Assembly (NCBI RefSeq): GCF_009601705.1
Contig: NZ_CP045687.1
Span: forward strand, 1,772,001-1,836,000
Origin: Sulfolobus sp. E5-1-F
Lineage (GTDB): Archaea > Thermoproteota > Thermoprotei_A > Sulfolobales > Sulfolobaceae
Length of the DNA stretch: 64,000 nucleotides
Reading direction: 5' to 3'
This document shows positions 54,702 through 64,000 of the stretch, piece by piece. The position numbers and the translations under genes were made by a program. The number at the start of each line of letters is the position of its first letter. Within the stretch, counting starts at the first letter, position 1. Below the pieces are notes generated by a model. That model did no database searches. It saw only the letters and a list, made by a program, of their open reading frames with translations, and was not told where the DNA came from.

Positions 54702-55664
54702 TAACATCTTCTTGATCTCTTCCTCCTTTAATCTTAAGCTTTTTGCATTGGCTATACTTATTAGATCTTCTGTATCGAGACGTATTAGTTCTGCTAACGC
54801 TAATGCTAAGGCAGGATTAAATGGTGAACTCATAAATACTAGCTCTGAACTCTTCCTGGCGTTAACTCTAGCTATTCTATACAAGCTAGCTAGTGCCTCA
54901 TAAGTACTATTTACGTTAAGCATCTTTGAGTACTGAGTTCGTCTTAAAATGTCAAGTATTTCAGTATCACTTGTAGAAGAAGAGAGGTCTTTAAGTATCT
55001 CGGTACCGATTTTACAGACAGTATTCTCTACTGTTTTATGTTTGATCGCCAACGATATTGAGTAGTAATCCTTATAATAGCATATTATGTTTTCAGCAAG
55101 ACTTTTCCAATCACCCTTAAAACCTTCTATAATTTCTGATAGTTTCTTTATGAAATAGATATCAAGCAACGAAAGAAGATAAGATACATTTTTTCCTTGT
55201 GCATCCTTGATAGCAAATGAAAGTGCATTAGCGTATATATTTCCCTTGAAACTGTTCATTAATTCCTCAAGTGTAGATGGTATTTGATCAAAGTATTTTC
55301 TGAAAAATCTTATTTTATTACCATTTGCATTACCAATGCCGTTAACTATGCTAACTATTATATTTTTCAATTCATCTAATGATAACATGTAAATATATAA
55401 ATCAACTATATTATATGTTACTCTGAATATTGAAAAATAATTTCTTATCTTTTCTAATAGTGTAAGAGATCTAGCCTTAAGCATGAATTCAAAATCTTCT
55501 AAACTAGCCGGTTGTTCCTCAATTATTCCTCTTTCTTTAAGCAGTGAGGCAACGTTATTCCAACTTTCGCTACTTATTAATTCGTTAACTAAACCTTTTG
55601 TTAATAATGAGACCTTTTGTGTTCTAGAGATTGAATGTATAAAAGAGTAAATCGCATAACTCAT
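54684..55664 (-). CDS. A-type ATP synthase subunit C-like protein
   Basis: 326 aa, almost all helix. The C-terminal 'PALALALAELIRLDTEDLISIANAKSLRLKEEEI' resembles the last repeat of V/A-ATPase subunit C/d, where this segment joins rotor and stator. Length (320-350 aa) and lack of membrane helices fit. It overlaps the coiled-coil gene upstream by 4 bp. No other ATP synthase gene lies nearby, so assignment rests on similarity and pairing. Confidence 0.65.
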   Translation of the reverse strand: MSYAIYSFIHSISRTQKVSLLTKGLVNELISSESWNNVASLLKERGIIEEQPASLEDFEFMLKARSLTLLEKIRNYFSIFRVTYNIVDLYIYMLSLDELKNIIVSIVNGIGNANGNKIRFFRKYFDQIPSTLEELMNSFKGNIYANALSFAIKDAQGKNVSYLLSLLDIYFIKKLSEIIEGFKGDWKSLAENIICYYKDYYSISLAIKHKTVENTVCKIGTEILKDLSSSTSDTEILDILRRTQYSKMLNVNSTYEALASLYRIARVNARKSSELVFMSSPFNPALALALAELIRLDTEDLISIANAKSLRLKEEEIKKMLSFEII

Positions 55665-55993
55665 TTAAAGACACCTAATAGTTGCCTTATAACCTCATTT
55701 ACAACTTTATCAATATTCTTCTCTGCCTCCTTTCTTATTTCATCCAATTTGTTTTCTCGCTCAGAAATGTATTTATTTCTTATTTCATCCAATTGTCTTT
55801 TTTTCTCTTCATCCAATAATTTTTGAATTTGCTCCAATGATTTCTCGGCAGTTATCCTTAATTCGGAAAGATAAGAGTCTGAAAGGGAAATTAATCTTTT
55901 ACTATCATCTGCTATCTCTCTTTTTATTCTCTTAATTTCATCCTCAAACTCTATTATTGCCTTGGAGTACGCGTTAAACTTAACTTCACTCAT
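55661..55993 (-). CDS. Coiled-coil protein, probable ATP synthase peripheral-stalk subunit (H/E-like)
   Basis: 110 aa from ATG at 55993. One long heptad coil (about 12-100) rich in Glu, Lys and Ile, with 'EEKKRQLDEIRNKYISEREN' and 'VNEVIRQLLGVFK' at the end, as in subunit H/G peripheral stalks. A TTG three bases upstream is an alternative start. First gene of the pair with the subunit C-like gene. Confidence 0.6.
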   Translation of the reverse strand: MSEVKFNAYSKAIIEFEDEIKRIKREIADDSKRLISLSDSYLSELRITAEKSLEQIQKLLDEEKKRQLDEIRNKYISERENKLDEIRKEAEKNIDKVVNEVIRQLLGVFK

Positions 55994-56017
55994 CAAATAT
56001 ACTCCACTAACAGTACC

Positions 56018-56788
56018 TTATATTGATTTCCTTCCCCTAATAATATAACCCGTATGCATAATACCTATATTTCTGGGCCTTACAGCGTTCTCTTTAACTT
56101 GATACTCTCTCAAAATAAGTTCTTCTACATGAATATCTATAATTCCAGAATTCTTCATTGCAAAGTATGTTTTCTCTATTTGATTTAACGTAGGAACGAA
56201 TACAATTATTGTAGATGAAGGTTTTAGTGGTTCATAAAGCTTTGGTATAGCATTCCATGGATCAGGCATATCTAAAAAAATTGCATCTACATCCTTCTCA
56301 TCTATACCTTCCCTTATGTCCTTCAGTTTGAACACTATCTTATCTTGAACACCTAACACGTTTGCATTAAATTTAGCTACTTTTTGCATATCTTCCCTTA
56401 CATCATAAGTATAGATCTTAGCGTTTTCACTCAAACTTAAGGCTAATGAAATTGTTAGAAATCCAGATCCAGTTCCAGCCTCGATTATTGTCTTTACTTG
56501 ATTCAGTGAAAAGGTAGTTAAGATATATCCTATATCTTTAGGATATAGAACTTGGGAAGGCCTCTTTAACCCTTTGGAATAGAGATCTTGTATAGTAGGT
56601 TTTAATAAATACGCTTTAATGCCAGTTTTCAAGACTAGTGAGGAACCATATTCAAGACCTATTAAATTGTCGTAAAATATTACTCCTTTGTCAGTCTCAA
56701 GCCGTTTACCTCTTTCCAGTTTGGAAATATAAACTCTTTTTGGGTCTATCCAAATTACTACCGGATCTCCTTCGCTTAATGGCATCAT
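56018..56788 (-). CDS. trmI: tRNA (adenine-57/58-N1) methyltransferase TrmI
   Basis: 256 aa. SAM motif '[17 protein letters not shown]' (about 95-111) with 'YPKDIGYIL' before it, 'DVRED' and '[14 protein letters not shown]' (about 168-181), the TrmI catalytic motif. The N-terminal ~70 residues form the small beta domain. Makes m1A in the T arm for heat stability. Read alone; starts about 50 bp downstream of the sRNA sR-C. Confidence 0.94.
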   Translation of the reverse strand: MMPLSEGDPVVIWIDPKRVYISKLERGKRLETDKGVIFYDNLIGLEYGSSLVLKTGIKAYLLKPTIQDLYSKGLKRPSQVLYPKDIGYILTTFSLNQVKTIIEAGTGSGFLTISLALSLSENAKIYTYDVREDMQKVAKFNANVLGVQDKIVFKLKDIREGIDEKDVDAIFLDMPDPWNAIPKLYEPLKPSSTIIVFVPTLNQIEKTYFAMKNSGIIDIHVEELILREYQVKENAVRPRNIGIMHTGYIIRGRKSI

Positions 56789-56839
56789 ATAAAAGGAAAA
56801 ATAGTGAGTTAAGTATCTTTCTACTTGATAAAAAATGCA

Positions 56840-56889
56840 TCAGCTTTGGTGTCTTATATCATTTCATCAAAAATACCAGCCTTCATCAT
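56840..56889 (-). ncRNA. C/D-box 2'-O-methylation guide sRNA (candidate sR-C)
   Basis: Minus strand from 56889: box C ATGATGA (56883-56889), guide AGGCTGGTATTT (12 nt), box D' variant TTGA (56867-56870), spacer TGAA, box C' variant ATGATAT (56856-56862), guide AAGACACCAAAG (12 nt), box D CTGA (56840-56843). 50 nt. Box C begins directly after the TAA stop of the ribbon-helix-helix gene, so the RNA is probably processed from the same transcript. It also lies in the 5' region of trmI. Confidence 0.82.
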
Positions 56890-57042
56890 TTACTCTTCTG
56901 TAGTTATCCATAGTTCTTTCCGTATAAAATCACCTATTGCTGCTCTTATGACTTCACTTCTAGAACCATATCTACCTGTATTTACTAATTCGTCTATTGC
57001 TTCCAAAAACTGCTCTGGTAGTTTTACCGTTATTATTTTCAT
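56890..57042 (-). CDS. Ribbon-helix-helix (CopG/Arc-type) regulator, 50 aa
   Basis: ATG to TAA, 50 codons. '[20 protein letters not shown]' is the beta strand plus helix A; '[20 protein letters not shown]' gives helix B, the exact RHH pattern with the conserved S-R-S-E-V turn. A TATA-like GTTATAAAATTAAG (57061-57074) centred about 26 bp upstream supports the start. It is short and was overlooked because a longer antisense frame covers it. Target unknown; possibly the neighbouring genes. Confidence 0.87.
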   Translation of the reverse strand: MKIITVKLPEQFLEAIDELVNTGRYGSRSEVIRAAIGDFIRKELWITTEE

Positions 57043-57060
57043 AGAAACTCAGATAGCATA

Positions 57061-57074
57061 CTTAATTTTATAAC
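57061..57074 (-). promoter_or_regulatory. Promoter of the RHH gene / sR-C unit
   Basis: Minus-strand GTTATAAAATTAAG, centre about 26 bp before the RHH ATG; it would drive both the RHH mRNA and sR-C. Confidence 0.5.
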
Positions 57075-57085
57075 ATTTATAAGAG

Positions 57086-57817
57086 TTAGCCCGGTAATGT
57101 AGACCATAAATGATTAAAATATACTGTGCCAATGTCTATGAGATATTTGTGATTTGAAAACAGACCCGTTAATACATCATTATTCTTTATGATTAGGAGG
57201 ATTGAGTCAGAAGTAATTATACCACTTCCAAATAGAGATTGAGCTCTTTTAACTTGAACAGATGCAATTTCTGGAAAATTTACGCTTTTATCCACTATTA
57301 TTTTAGTTTCTGCCTTAAGCGAGTTGGCCTTTAATATATCTATAATGTCACTTCTCACAAACTCTTGATAGGATATTGCAACTAAATACATCTTGCTATA
57401 ATCCTTTAGTAGCCTTAACGCACTATCCATAATGTTATCTCTTGGTATAACAACTATATTATATGCCATATTAGAAGAAAAAATAGTTGATATTGGTTCT
57501 ATGAATTGTTTTTCGAACTCATCTAATTTCTCTTGAAAAGTGATTTTAATCTTATTCCATACATCCCTTAAAGGAATTGCTTCATAAACCGCAGGCCTTT
57601 TGTCTATTTTTATAACCCATCCTCTACCTTCAAGTTTAGATAAAATATTATATACTTTAGTGTATGGTAAGCTTAACTTATTTGAGACTTCTCTTGCGGT
57701 TGCTCTTCCATATATTAAGAGATATGAATATACCTTTAATTCCGATTTTGATATTCCAAAAACCGAGGCAAACTTCGATACTCTGCTGATTGTCTCTTCT
57801 AATAATTCAGATGACAT
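57086..57817 (-). CDS. TrmB-family transcriptional regulator
   Basis: 243 aa. Winged helix near 'SELKVYSYLLIYGRATAREVSNKLSLPYTKVYNILSKLEGRGWV' (pieces RATAREVSNKL and LPYTKVYNILSKLEGRGWV, about 25-70), then a ~150-residue effector domain ('IPLRDVWNKI' onward). TrmB regulators sense sugars or other metabolites. Short relative to full TrmB (~340), so the effector domain is reduced. Lies upstream of the RHH gene on the same strand. Confidence 0.85.
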   Translation of the reverse strand: MSSELLEETISRVSKFASVFGISKSELKVYSYLLIYGRATAREVSNKLSLPYTKVYNILSKLEGRGWVIKIDKRPAVYEAIPLRDVWNKIKITFQEKLDEFEKQFIEPISTIFSSNMAYNIVVIPRDNIMDSALRLLKDYSKMYLVAISYQEFVRSDIIDILKANSLKAETKIIVDKSVNFPEIASVQVKRAQSLFGSGIITSDSILLIIKNNDVLTGLFSNHKYLIDIGTVYFNHLWSTLPG

Positions 57818-57865
57818 CTATAATTTATTAGGAAGAATTGGAATTTAAAACATAGTGAGTAAGAC

Positions 57866-58198
57866 ATGGGTGGAGCTTCAAAGAAACCTATTTCCACAAT
57901 GGAAAAGAGATTAAAGAAGGAAGCTGAAAAACAACAAAAAGCAGAAGAGAAGAAGAAAGGTCCATCAAAGACTGGAAAAGAGATAATTAGCAGGGCGGTA
58001 ACTATAGATGAAGAAACTAAGAAGAGAGTCCTAGATGAAATAAAGAAAGAGAGTATTATAACCCCATATACCTTAGCAACAAAATCGGGAATAAGTATAA
58101 GTGTAGCTAGAAAGATACTAAAGGAATTAGAAAATCAGAATGTAGTTAAGTTATATTCTAAGAATAGAAGATTAGAAATATATGTTGCCGCTTCTTAA
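57866..58198 (+). CDS. rps25e: Ribosomal protein S25e
   Basis: 110 aa. Basic, Lys-rich N-terminal tail (about 1-45) and a winged-helix core: 'EIKKESIITPYTLATKSGISISVARKILKELE' in pieces ESIITPYTLATKSG and SVARKILKEL, then 'LEIYVAAS'. Single gene with 48 bp from the divergent TrmB-like gene. Confidence 0.94.
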   Translation: MGGASKKPISTMEKRLKKEAEKQQKAEEKKKGPSKTGKEIISRAVTIDEETKKRVLDEIKKESIITPYTLATKSGISISVARKILKELENQNVVKLYSKNRRLEIYVAAS

Positions 58199-58201
58199 AA
58201 T

Positions 58202-59071
58202 CTATTCCTCTTCTATTGTAGAAGCAGATCTCTTCTTTGCCTCTCCTTTAATCTTTTTTACACCTTTACAAAGACCATTTATAATTGGTTCTAGATAGGT
58301 TAATGATATCTGTTTTGATGATGATGTTAAGATTGAGCTTTCAACGAGCAATATACTATCATCTTCCTCAGCTTCTTTACTTATCAAATTATCTGGAGAG
58401 GTAATAAAAGTCGGTGAGTAGCCTACGATTTCTCCCTCTTCATCTTCTATACTTTCCCCCACTATCAAATAAGGTATTCCGTTCTCTACAGTCCTAGCAA
58501 TTGCAAGATGTTTTATGACTTGCTGCTCTTTTCCTAAGGCTTTCATAGTGCCGATAACTATTTCTGAACCTCCCATAGCTAAGAGTCTACTGATCTCTGG
58601 CGAGAAAATATCGTCTTCAGCGATAATGCCATATTTTCTATCAAGAACTACATTAACTGGTTCCTTACCTGCAGATATACCCAGTCTTATATCCTTATCA
58701 GATAACACAGTTTTCCTATATTTTCCTATAATCTCCCCTTGTGGTGATATTATGAGTGAAGTTAAGAATATTTTAGGACCAGCTTGTTCCAAAATAGGGC
58801 CGACTATCACATGAACCTCCCCATCCATAGCTAGATTTATTAGAGCATCAGTATTATTGCCAGGAATTTTCTCTGCAAGATTTTTAATGAAACTCCTTAG
58901 CTTTTTATCGTTATCGTATATTTCAAACATGTTTCCAGAAGGGAACAGTGATGGAAGTATAACTAATTTCGCACCTTTATCTTTAGCTTGTCTTATTAGT
59001 TTTTTAGCTTTCTCTAGATTGTGTTTTCTTGATAATTCCTTAAGCCTTAAATGGATTAATGCTATAAGCAT
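58202..59071 (-). CDS. Nitrilase-fold protein with substituted catalytic residues
   Basis: 289 aa from the ATG at 59071. The carbon-nitrogen hydrolase fold is clear: '[10 protein letters not shown]', '[13 protein letters not shown]', '[19 protein letters not shown]', '[16 protein letters not shown]', '[16 protein letters not shown]'. Of the Glu-Lys-Cys triad only Lys (in KYRKT) remains; the Glu position (usually PEL) is Ser in PSLF, and the Cys position (usually ICYD) lies in IAEDDIF with no Cys. The only Cys of the protein is near the C terminus. It is probably not an amidase; a binding or structural role is inferred. GGTGA at 59082-59086 decides the ATG start. Adjacent to reverse gyrase. 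Confidence 0.85.
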   Translation of the reverse strand: MLIALIHLRLKELSRKHNLEKAKKLIRQAKDKGAKLVILPSLFPSGNMFEIYDNDKKLRSFIKNLAEKIPGNNTDALINLAMDGEVHVIVGPILEQAGPKIFLTSLIISPQGEIIGKYRKTVLSDKDIRLGISAGKEPVNVVLDRKYGIIAEDDIFSPEISRLLAMGGSEIVIGTMKALGKEQQVIKHLAIARTVENGIPYLIVGESIEDEEGEIVGYSPTFITSPDNLISKEAEEDDSILLVESSILTSSSKQISLTYLEPIINGLCKGVKKIKGEAKKRSASTIEEE

Positions 59072-59079
59072 AAACTTTT

Positions 59080-59086
59080 TCACCAA
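59080..59086 (-). promoter_or_regulatory. Ribosome site of the nitrilase-fold gene
   Basis: Minus-strand GGTGA 8 bp before the ATG at 59071, inside the gap after the reverse-gyrase stop; it selects ATG 59071 over GTG/TTG codons upstream. Confidence 0.5.
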
Positions 59087-59088
59087 CC

Positions 59089-62000
59089 TTAACTAATTGT
59101 TTGTATTTCATTATATAATTCTTTTAAGAGTACTAAATAATCAACTTTACCCTCCTCTACCTCGTTCATCTTTTCGAGTAATTTCACAGTTCGTGTCTCA
59201 GATACTATTTGTTTATAATTTTCCATAAGGTACTCATTAACTGCAATACCTAATTTGGTTGGTATTATTTTCTTCAAATTTTTAGATTCTATAATGTATC
59301 TCCTTTTCTTTAACGTAGAGATTATAACTGCATACGTACTCGGTCTTCCGATCTGTTTACTTTTCATCTCACTTATTAACTCTCCTTCGGTATATAACTG
59401 TACATCACTCTTATTTAACGTACCTGTTACCTTACCAATAAGTTCTTTTCCTTTCATTTTTTCGTCAATAGGTTGATAAAGCTTAAATGTAGCATATATA
59501 GCATCTTGAAGCGCTTGTCTATACTCATCCCCTTCCTTTAGCCTATACCCAATAACAAGCTCCTTCGTACCCTCATCTAAGTCCAGTTCAGCATTATCAT
59601 CAGTATACGCCCTTATTTTAATTATCTGTTTAGTTACTATTAATGGCGGCAGTTGACTAGTAATGAACCTTCTAAATATTAAATTATATACTCTAAAATG
59701 ATTAAAAGTTAATTGTTTTGAGAGTTCCAAATCTCCTTGCTCTATTGACGCTTTTAACATCGTTTCATCTAAGGGTCTAGTGGGCCTGATAGCTTCATGT
59801 GCACCTCCTTCTCCCCAAGATCTTGGTCTAAATATCTTAGAAACATCAACCTGTTTGGACTTAAGATAACTTTCTGCTACACTTATACCAACATTAGATA
59901 TCCTAGTACTGTCAGTTCTATGGTAAGTTATCAAACCTAGTTCGAAAAGGTCTTGAGCAATTCTCATGGTATCTGATGCAGGGATTCTTAAAAGATTAGC
60001 AGCATCGGATAGTAGCGTATCTGTAGTATATGGTGGTAAGGGACCAAACTCTTCTTCTTTTGTATTTATGTCAAATAGTTGTATAAATATCTGATTTTTC
60101 TTAGATAAACCATTCTTCTTTAAAGCTAATATACTAAAGGGAAAGATTGACTTATCTTCAGACTCTATAATAAGGTACTTTTTCTTACTTTCGTTATATT
60201 TTTGGTATCTATTGACTACCCAATCTAATACCGGAGTTTGAACTCTACCCGCACTCAGATTACGATTTTCTTTACATTCCGTTTCTTCCTTAGAAATAGA
60301 TTTACAGTGTTGTTCCCAAAAGTCAGTTTGCAGTTTTCGTGATAATTTAAACCCAATCCATCTATCTTCAATCCTTCTTACAATTTGCGATTTAACTAAA
60401 TTATCGTTAAATTCTCTTGGATTCTTTATTGCATTAAGTATTGCTCTTCTAGTAACCTCATGAAATTCCGCTCTCTTTATATTACTATTAAATGGTCGAA
60501 TAGCCAAATATATATCCCAAGCAATTTTCTCTCCTTCAGTATCGGGATCGGTTCCTATAAGAACCTCATCAGCTTCAAGAGCTAATTTCCTCAATATATC
60601 TACTACTTCTGTCTTATCAGTAACTATTTTAGATCCACAAATAGGACATTTATTCTCGCTTAGATCCTTTACTATCTGATGACCCTTTTCGCATTTCTTT
60701 ATAGTAGAATAAATTGGAACAAATTTACTATCTTCTACTAAGACTCCATATACATAATTGTCATTATGTCTTTTATTTTCATCCTCTGTTATTAGATCAT
60801 AAATATGCCCCCCACTAGCAGCTACAATTAGGATCCTATCTCCAAGTACTGTCTCATAAACTCTGAGCTTACCATATGATCTTGTAGATGGTTTTGAAAA
60901 GAAGTTCGAAATAGTTTTAGCCTTGTTAGGAGATTCAACTATAAATAAAGTTGTCTTAACATTAAGAGCAGATGATTGTACACTTCCTTCTTTCTTCATT
61001 TTACTCAAATTCTCTCTTTCTTCAGCTATTTTAGTCAAAATACCATCTAAATTAACTTGTCCAAGCTTATCTGCATCGACATCTAACGGATACCATTTTA
61101 CTTCATCCAAAATTAAATTTAGTTTTTTATTAAGCAACTCAAATAATTTAGAATTATCTATTAATAATACTGAAAGACCAGTAGTTAAATTAGCACCATA
61201 AAGCCTAGATGTTCTGCCACTAGCTTGAATATAAGTTAGATAGTCTGGCATTAGTATATAATCCCCTTCTATTACCAAATCTCCAACATCAGATATTTTT
61301 TTCAAAAACTCTTTATCTTTTAGATATTCATTCACTAAACTATACGCTTCCTTTAGCCTCTCATCATCTATCCTTCCTTCTCTTATATCCCTAGCTAACA
61401 TCGATAAAGCTGCTGGGCTAATTCTTCTTAACTTCTTACGAATGTAACTAAGTAAACCCTTTATTTTGTCATCATTCTTAACTAAGTATGCTAAGCTTAG
61501 TAGTCTAGTTAACGCCAATGGATGCATATATTCACCAATTTTAAACTTAAATTTTGGAATACCTACGAAGACTGAATATTTTACCCTCCAAGGTAAGTCT
61601 ATTCCCCTAACTAAAACTCCGTAATGAGTTGCTACGCCAACTAAAGTTCCTACCTCACCCCTCTCAAATTTCTCTAATTTTGAAATGGAAGATGACACAA
61701 CAGATTCGGCATTTATCCCATGGTCTCTTAAATTTGAAGCTAAATACTCAGCATATTGAACACCTTTATCAATAGGCACAAAAACCAAAGTACCATCATT
61801 AAGCCTTTTAAGAACTCTAATAACGGTACCGAGCGTGCACTCATCAACATCCTGCTCCTTACAAGTTTGAGTCAGATCAATGTAGGAGTCATAAATATTC
61901 CTTAGATATATTACGGAACTCCCGGGCCTAAAGCCCATTAGTGATGAGAGAATTGGATTTCCTCTACTAATGGTTGCAGAGGAGAAAATTACTATCTTGT

Positions 62001-62808
62001 CCTTTAATTTATTTTCCCTAATTTCTTGAATTTTTCCGAATTTCTCTTCGTCTCCTATATTTTCTCTAAGTAGCTTCATAGTTGTTTGGATATCTTCATC
62101 AGTAAACCCTACCAGTCGAAGTATTGCCTTAGCACTCTTTCCAGATTTTAACGCAGCGTCTACATCATCCACAAAAATAAAGTCAAACTTTACATTTGAC
62201 AATTCAGATAGATTCTGAATAACGTATCTACTGGTAGAAACAAATATGTCAAAATCCCCACTCTTAAGTTGCTCTAATACGTTCTCTGTCTGAGTAGAAG
62301 ACTGCTTATTATAAAGTATTCTAGGTGAATACGAGTATGATTCAGAAAATTTCGCCAATTTATCTATCGTCTGTGATATTAAAGTTCTAGTTGGAAAAAT
62401 AATGATTGATTTCTTATTATGAGTAGCATTGTATAGGGACATTATTAGACCAAAGGTTGTCTTACCTAGACCGGGAGGTGCTATTATTGCAAAGCTTTCT
62501 CCCCTTAAGAATCTTATTATCCATGACCTTTGAGGACCTATGGGTTTCGAGTTATTTAACAATTTACTGAATATTTCTTCGACTTTCTTATACTCTTCCA
62601 ATATATCATATAAATGAGTAAGATTTTTCAGATTATTATTTTCATAAAGAATATTAATCAGGTCAGATAAATTGCTAAATTCTCTATCCTCCTTTAAGCA
62701 CGATTCGCATACAGAACCACTAAATAGTCTCTGGGATGATATATTTCCTCCACAATTAGGACATGATCCAGTATATATTGAGGGAGGGACTTTCTCTATG
62801 CTCGTCAA
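59089..62808 (-). CDS. topR1: Reverse gyrase
   Basis: 1239 aa, the hyperthermophile hallmark enzyme that adds positive supercoils. N-terminal zinc finger CPNC...CESC (about 18-39), helicase-like domain with Walker A 'PPGLGKTT' (about 111-118), DDVD box (about 214-217) and motif VI '[13 protein letters not shown]', then a type IA topoisomerase starting at '[12 protein letters not shown]' (about 628), a second zinc finger CEKGH...CPIC (about 705-726) and the catalytic tyrosine in '[11 protein letters not shown]' (about 961). Complete, ~1240 aa like other reverse gyrases. Sulfolobales have two; context next to Cdc48 fits TopR1. Confidence 0.97.
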   Translation of the reverse strand: MTSIEKVPPSIYTGSCPNCGGNISSQRLFSGSVCESCLKEDREFSNLSDLINILYENNNLKNLTHLYDILEEYKKVEEIFSKLLNNSKPIGPQRSWIIRFLRGESFAIIAPPGLGKTTFGLIMSLYNATHNKKSIIIFPTRTLISQTIDKLAKFSESYSYSPRILYNKQSSTQTENVLEQLKSGDFDIFVSTSRYVIQNLSELSNVKFDFIFVDDVDAALKSGKSAKAILRLVGFTDEDIQTTMKLLRENIGDEEKFGKIQEIRENKLKDKIVIFSSATISRGNPILSSLMGFRPGSSVIYLRNIYDSYIDLTQTCKEQDVDECTLGTVIRVLKRLNDGTLVFVPIDKGVQYAEYLASNLRDHGINAESVVSSSISKLEKFERGEVGTLVGVATHYGVLVRGIDLPWRVKYSVFVGIPKFKFKIGEYMHPLALTRLLSLAYLVKNDDKIKGLLSYIRKKLRRISPAALSMLARDIREGRIDDERLKEAYSLVNEYLKDKEFLKKISDVGDLVIEGDYILMPDYLTYIQASGRTSRLYGANLTTGLSVLLIDNSKLFELLNKKLNLILDEVKWYPLDVDADKLGQVNLDGILTKIAEERENLSKMKKEGSVQSSALNVKTTLFIVESPNKAKTISNFFSKPSTRSYGKLRVYETVLGDRILIVAASGGHIYDLITEDENKRHNDNYVYGVLVEDSKFVPIYSTIKKCEKGHQIVKDLSENKCPICGSKIVTDKTEVVDILRKLALEADEVLIGTDPDTEGEKIAWDIYLAIRPFNSNIKRAEFHEVTRRAILNAIKNPREFNDNLVKSQIVRRIEDRWIGFKLSRKLQTDFWEQHCKSISKEETECKENRNLSAGRVQTPVLDWVVNRYQKYNESKKKYLIIESEDKSIFPFSILALKKNGLSKKNQIFIQLFDINTKEEEFGPLPPYTTDTLLSDAANLLRIPASDTMRIAQDLFELGLITYHRTDSTRISNVGISVAESYLKSKQVDVSKIFRPRSWGEGGAHEAIRPTRPLDETMLKASIEQGDLELSKQLTFNHFRVYNLIFRRFITSQLPPLIVTKQIIKIRAYTDDNAELDLDEGTKELVIGYRLKEGDEYRQALQDAIYATFKLYQPIDEKMKGKELIGKVTGTLNKSDVQLYTEGELISEMKSKQIGRPSTYAVIISTLKKRRYIIESKNLKKIIPTKLGIAVNEYLMENYKQIVSETRTVKLLEKMNEVEEGKVDYLVLLKELYNEIQTIS

Positions 62809-62842
62809 TCTCTCAATCTCGTATACTTTTAATGAGTAAGAC

Positions 62843-62850
62843 TTATTTTA
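62843..62850 (+). promoter_or_regulatory. TATA element of the Cdc48/VAT gene
   Basis: TTATTTTA centred about 27 bp before the ATG at 62874; it favours that codon over the in-frame ATG at 62865. Confidence 0.5.
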
Positions 62851-62873
62851 AACGTTTCGGAAAGATGAATAAT

Positions 62874-64000
62874 ATGTCCCAACAATTAAAATTGAGAGTG
62901 GTAGAAGCTAGACAAAGAGACGTCGGAAGGAAGGTTGCCAGAATAACTGATTACACTATGAGCAGATTAGGAATAGAGAACGGTGATTATATAGAGATTA
63001 CTGGACCTTCAGGTTCTTCATTGGCACAAGCGTTAATAGGAGATGGAATAGCGGACAATGAGATAAGAATAGATGGTTACATTAGAAAATCCATAGGAGT
63101 GGGTATTGGAGATGAAGTTACAGTAAAGAAAGCACAAGTACAAGATGCTACCAAGGTAGTTCTGGCTCCAACACAACCTATTTCATTTAGCCAAAGTTTT
63201 GTAGAATATGTTAAAGACTGGTTAATGGATAAACCTCTAAGCAGAGGAGAAACGATTTCTGTTCCTACTTATGTTGGGTCCATAGATTTTGTAGTAGTTT
63301 CAACACAGCCCTCACTATCGGTAAGAGTTACCAGTAGAACCTCATTAGAGATAAGGCAAGAACCAGTAAAGGAAACTGCTGCAGTACCTAAGGTGACTTG
63401 GGAAGATATTGGTGACCTTGAAGATGTAAAGGAGAAAATAAGAGAAATAGTGGAACTTCCAATGAGACATCCAGAAGTTTTCCAGCATCTAGGAATAGAA
63501 CCACCTAAAGGTGTATTACTGTACGGACCACCGGGAGTTGGAAAAACCTTATTGGCTAGGGCATTGGCTAATGAGATAGGTGCGTATTTCACTTCGATCA
63601 ATGGACCAGAAATAATGAGTAAATTCTACGGGGAGAGTGAACAAAGACTAAGGGAAATCTTTGAGGAAGCAGAGAAAAACGCACCAGCAATAATATTCAT
63701 TGATGAAATAGATGCGATTGCACCAAAGAGGGAAGAAGTTACTGGTGAGGTAGAAAAAAGAGTAGTAGCACAATTGTTGACTCTAATGGATGGAATTAAA
63801 GGAAGAGGAAAGGTAATAGTCATAGGAGCAACTAATAGACCAGATGCGGTAGATCCGGCATTAAGAAGACCAGGAAGATTTGATAGGGAAATAGAAATTA
63901 GACCACCTGACGCCAAAGCTAGAAAAGAGATTCTACAAGTACATACTAGAAATATGCCTCTAGCTGAAGATGTAGATTTAGATAAAATTTCCGAACAGAC
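62874..64000 (+). CDS. AAA ATPase Cdc48/VAT (5' part, truncated by window end)
   Basis: 375 codons visible, no stop before the window end. N domain (about 1-180) is the double-psi barrel and lower barrel ('[20 protein letters not shown]', '[17 protein letters not shown]'). D1 begins at '[23 protein letters not shown]' with Walker A 'GPPGVGKT' (about 219-226), Walker B '[12 protein letters not shown]' (about 277-288), and SRH '[22 protein letters not shown]'-type segment visible as [13 protein letters not shown]. Hexameric unfoldase feeding the proteasome. The D2 ring lies beyond the window. A second in-frame ATG at 62865 is an alternative start. Confidence 0.95.
   Translation, partial: MSQQLKLRVVEARQRDVGRKVARITDYTMSRLGIENGDYIEITGPSGSSLAQALIGDGIADNEIRIDGYIRKSIGVGIGDEVTVKKAQVQDATKVVLAPTQPISFSQSFVEYVKDWLMDKPLSRGETISVPTYVGSIDFVVVSTQPSLSVRVTSRTSLEIRQEPVKETAAVPKVTWEDIGDLEDVKEKIREIVELPMRHPEVFQHLGIEPPKGVLLYGPPGVGKTLLARALANEIGAYFTSINGPEIMSKFYGESEQRLREIFEEAEKNAPAIIFIDEIDAIAPKREEVTGEVEKRVVAQLLTLMDGIKGRGKVIVIGATNRPDAVDPALRRPGRFDREIEIRPPDAKARKEILQVHTRNMPLAEDVDLDKISEQ

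Noticed and set aside
56825-57073. Plus-strand 82-codon frame
   Set aside because: It is the antisense shadow of the ribbon-helix-helix gene and sR-C; its translation is low-complexity Ser/Ile and has no motif.

Overview
The window is chromosomal DNA from a thermoacidophilic crenarchaeon of the order Sulfolobales, most like Saccharolobus (Sulfolobus) solfataricus or S. islandicus. Evidence: AT-rich coding bias; archaeal information-processing genes (TFB, RpoP, aIF1, ribosomal proteins S24e, S25e and S27ae, Kae1, Bud32, tRNA endonuclease); reverse gyrase; an ESCRT-III (CdvB) paralogue; the XPB-Bax1 pair; a start of the Cdc48/VAT ATPase; TATA boxes about 25-30 bp before many start codons (leaderless mRNAs) with GGTGA-type ribosome sites only inside operons. 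Coding density is very high, strands alternate often, and I see no insertion sequence, CRISPR array, prophage or replication origin.

Layout. 0-5.4 kb: unknown proteins and a surface-protein pair (a duplicated secreted protein plus a polytopic membrane protein). 5.4-8 kb: proC, a DUF72 protein and threonine synthase. 8.5-11.1 kb: a BtuFCD/FecBCD-type metal-chelate or cobalamin ABC importer with a perfect palindrome in its promoter. 11.4-13.6 kb: Tat translocase (tatC, two tatA-like genes) and a HAD phosphatase. 13.7-18.6 kb: Elp3 facing a small SAM methyltransferase, a TldE/PmbA-like protein, and a B12-binding radical SAM enzyme. 18.6-21.4 kb: Bax1-XPB. 22.9-27.4 kb: a SelB-like protein without a GTPase centre, a HerA-NurA-like pair and the thiamin regulator ThiR. 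27.4-33.5 kb: an RND/MMPL exporter, then a six- to seven-gene cluster with an M50 protease, a rhomboid, an AK6/Fap7 kinase and an Mrp/Nbp35 ATPase. 33.5-41.6 kb: small regulators, folate and aminoacylation genes (trpS, alaX), cdvB1, GtrA, a CobD-like aminotransferase with an HTH partner. 41.6-43.8 kb: tRNA-Gly, tRNA-Gln, tfb1, aIF1, rpoP. 44.7-48.8 kb: the glyS-endA operon. 48.9-53.3 kb: ubiX, thi4, and the rps24e-rps27ae-kae1-bud32-itpA operon. 54-57.8 kb: two probable A-type ATP synthase stalk subunits, trmI, a ribbon-helix-helix protein and a TrmB regulator. 57.9-64 kb: rps25e, a nitrilase-fold protein lacking its catalytic Cys and Glu, reverse gyrase and the truncated 5' part of Cdc48/VAT.

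The clearest signals not explained by protein genes are three short RNAs at 6292-6340, 41642-41691 and 56840-56889, all on the minus strand. Each has box C, a 12-nt guide, a box D' variant, a 3-4-nt spacer, box C', a second 12-nt guide and a CTGA box D: the exact layout of archaeal C/D-box 2'-O-methylation guide sRNAs. Other points of interest are the SelB-like protein with no G motifs, the catalytically degenerate nitrilase homologue, a protein made of three tandem HTH units, an overlapping M50-rhomboid gene pair, a divergent nurA/thiR start overlap, and at least twelve tail-to-tail gene overlaps.
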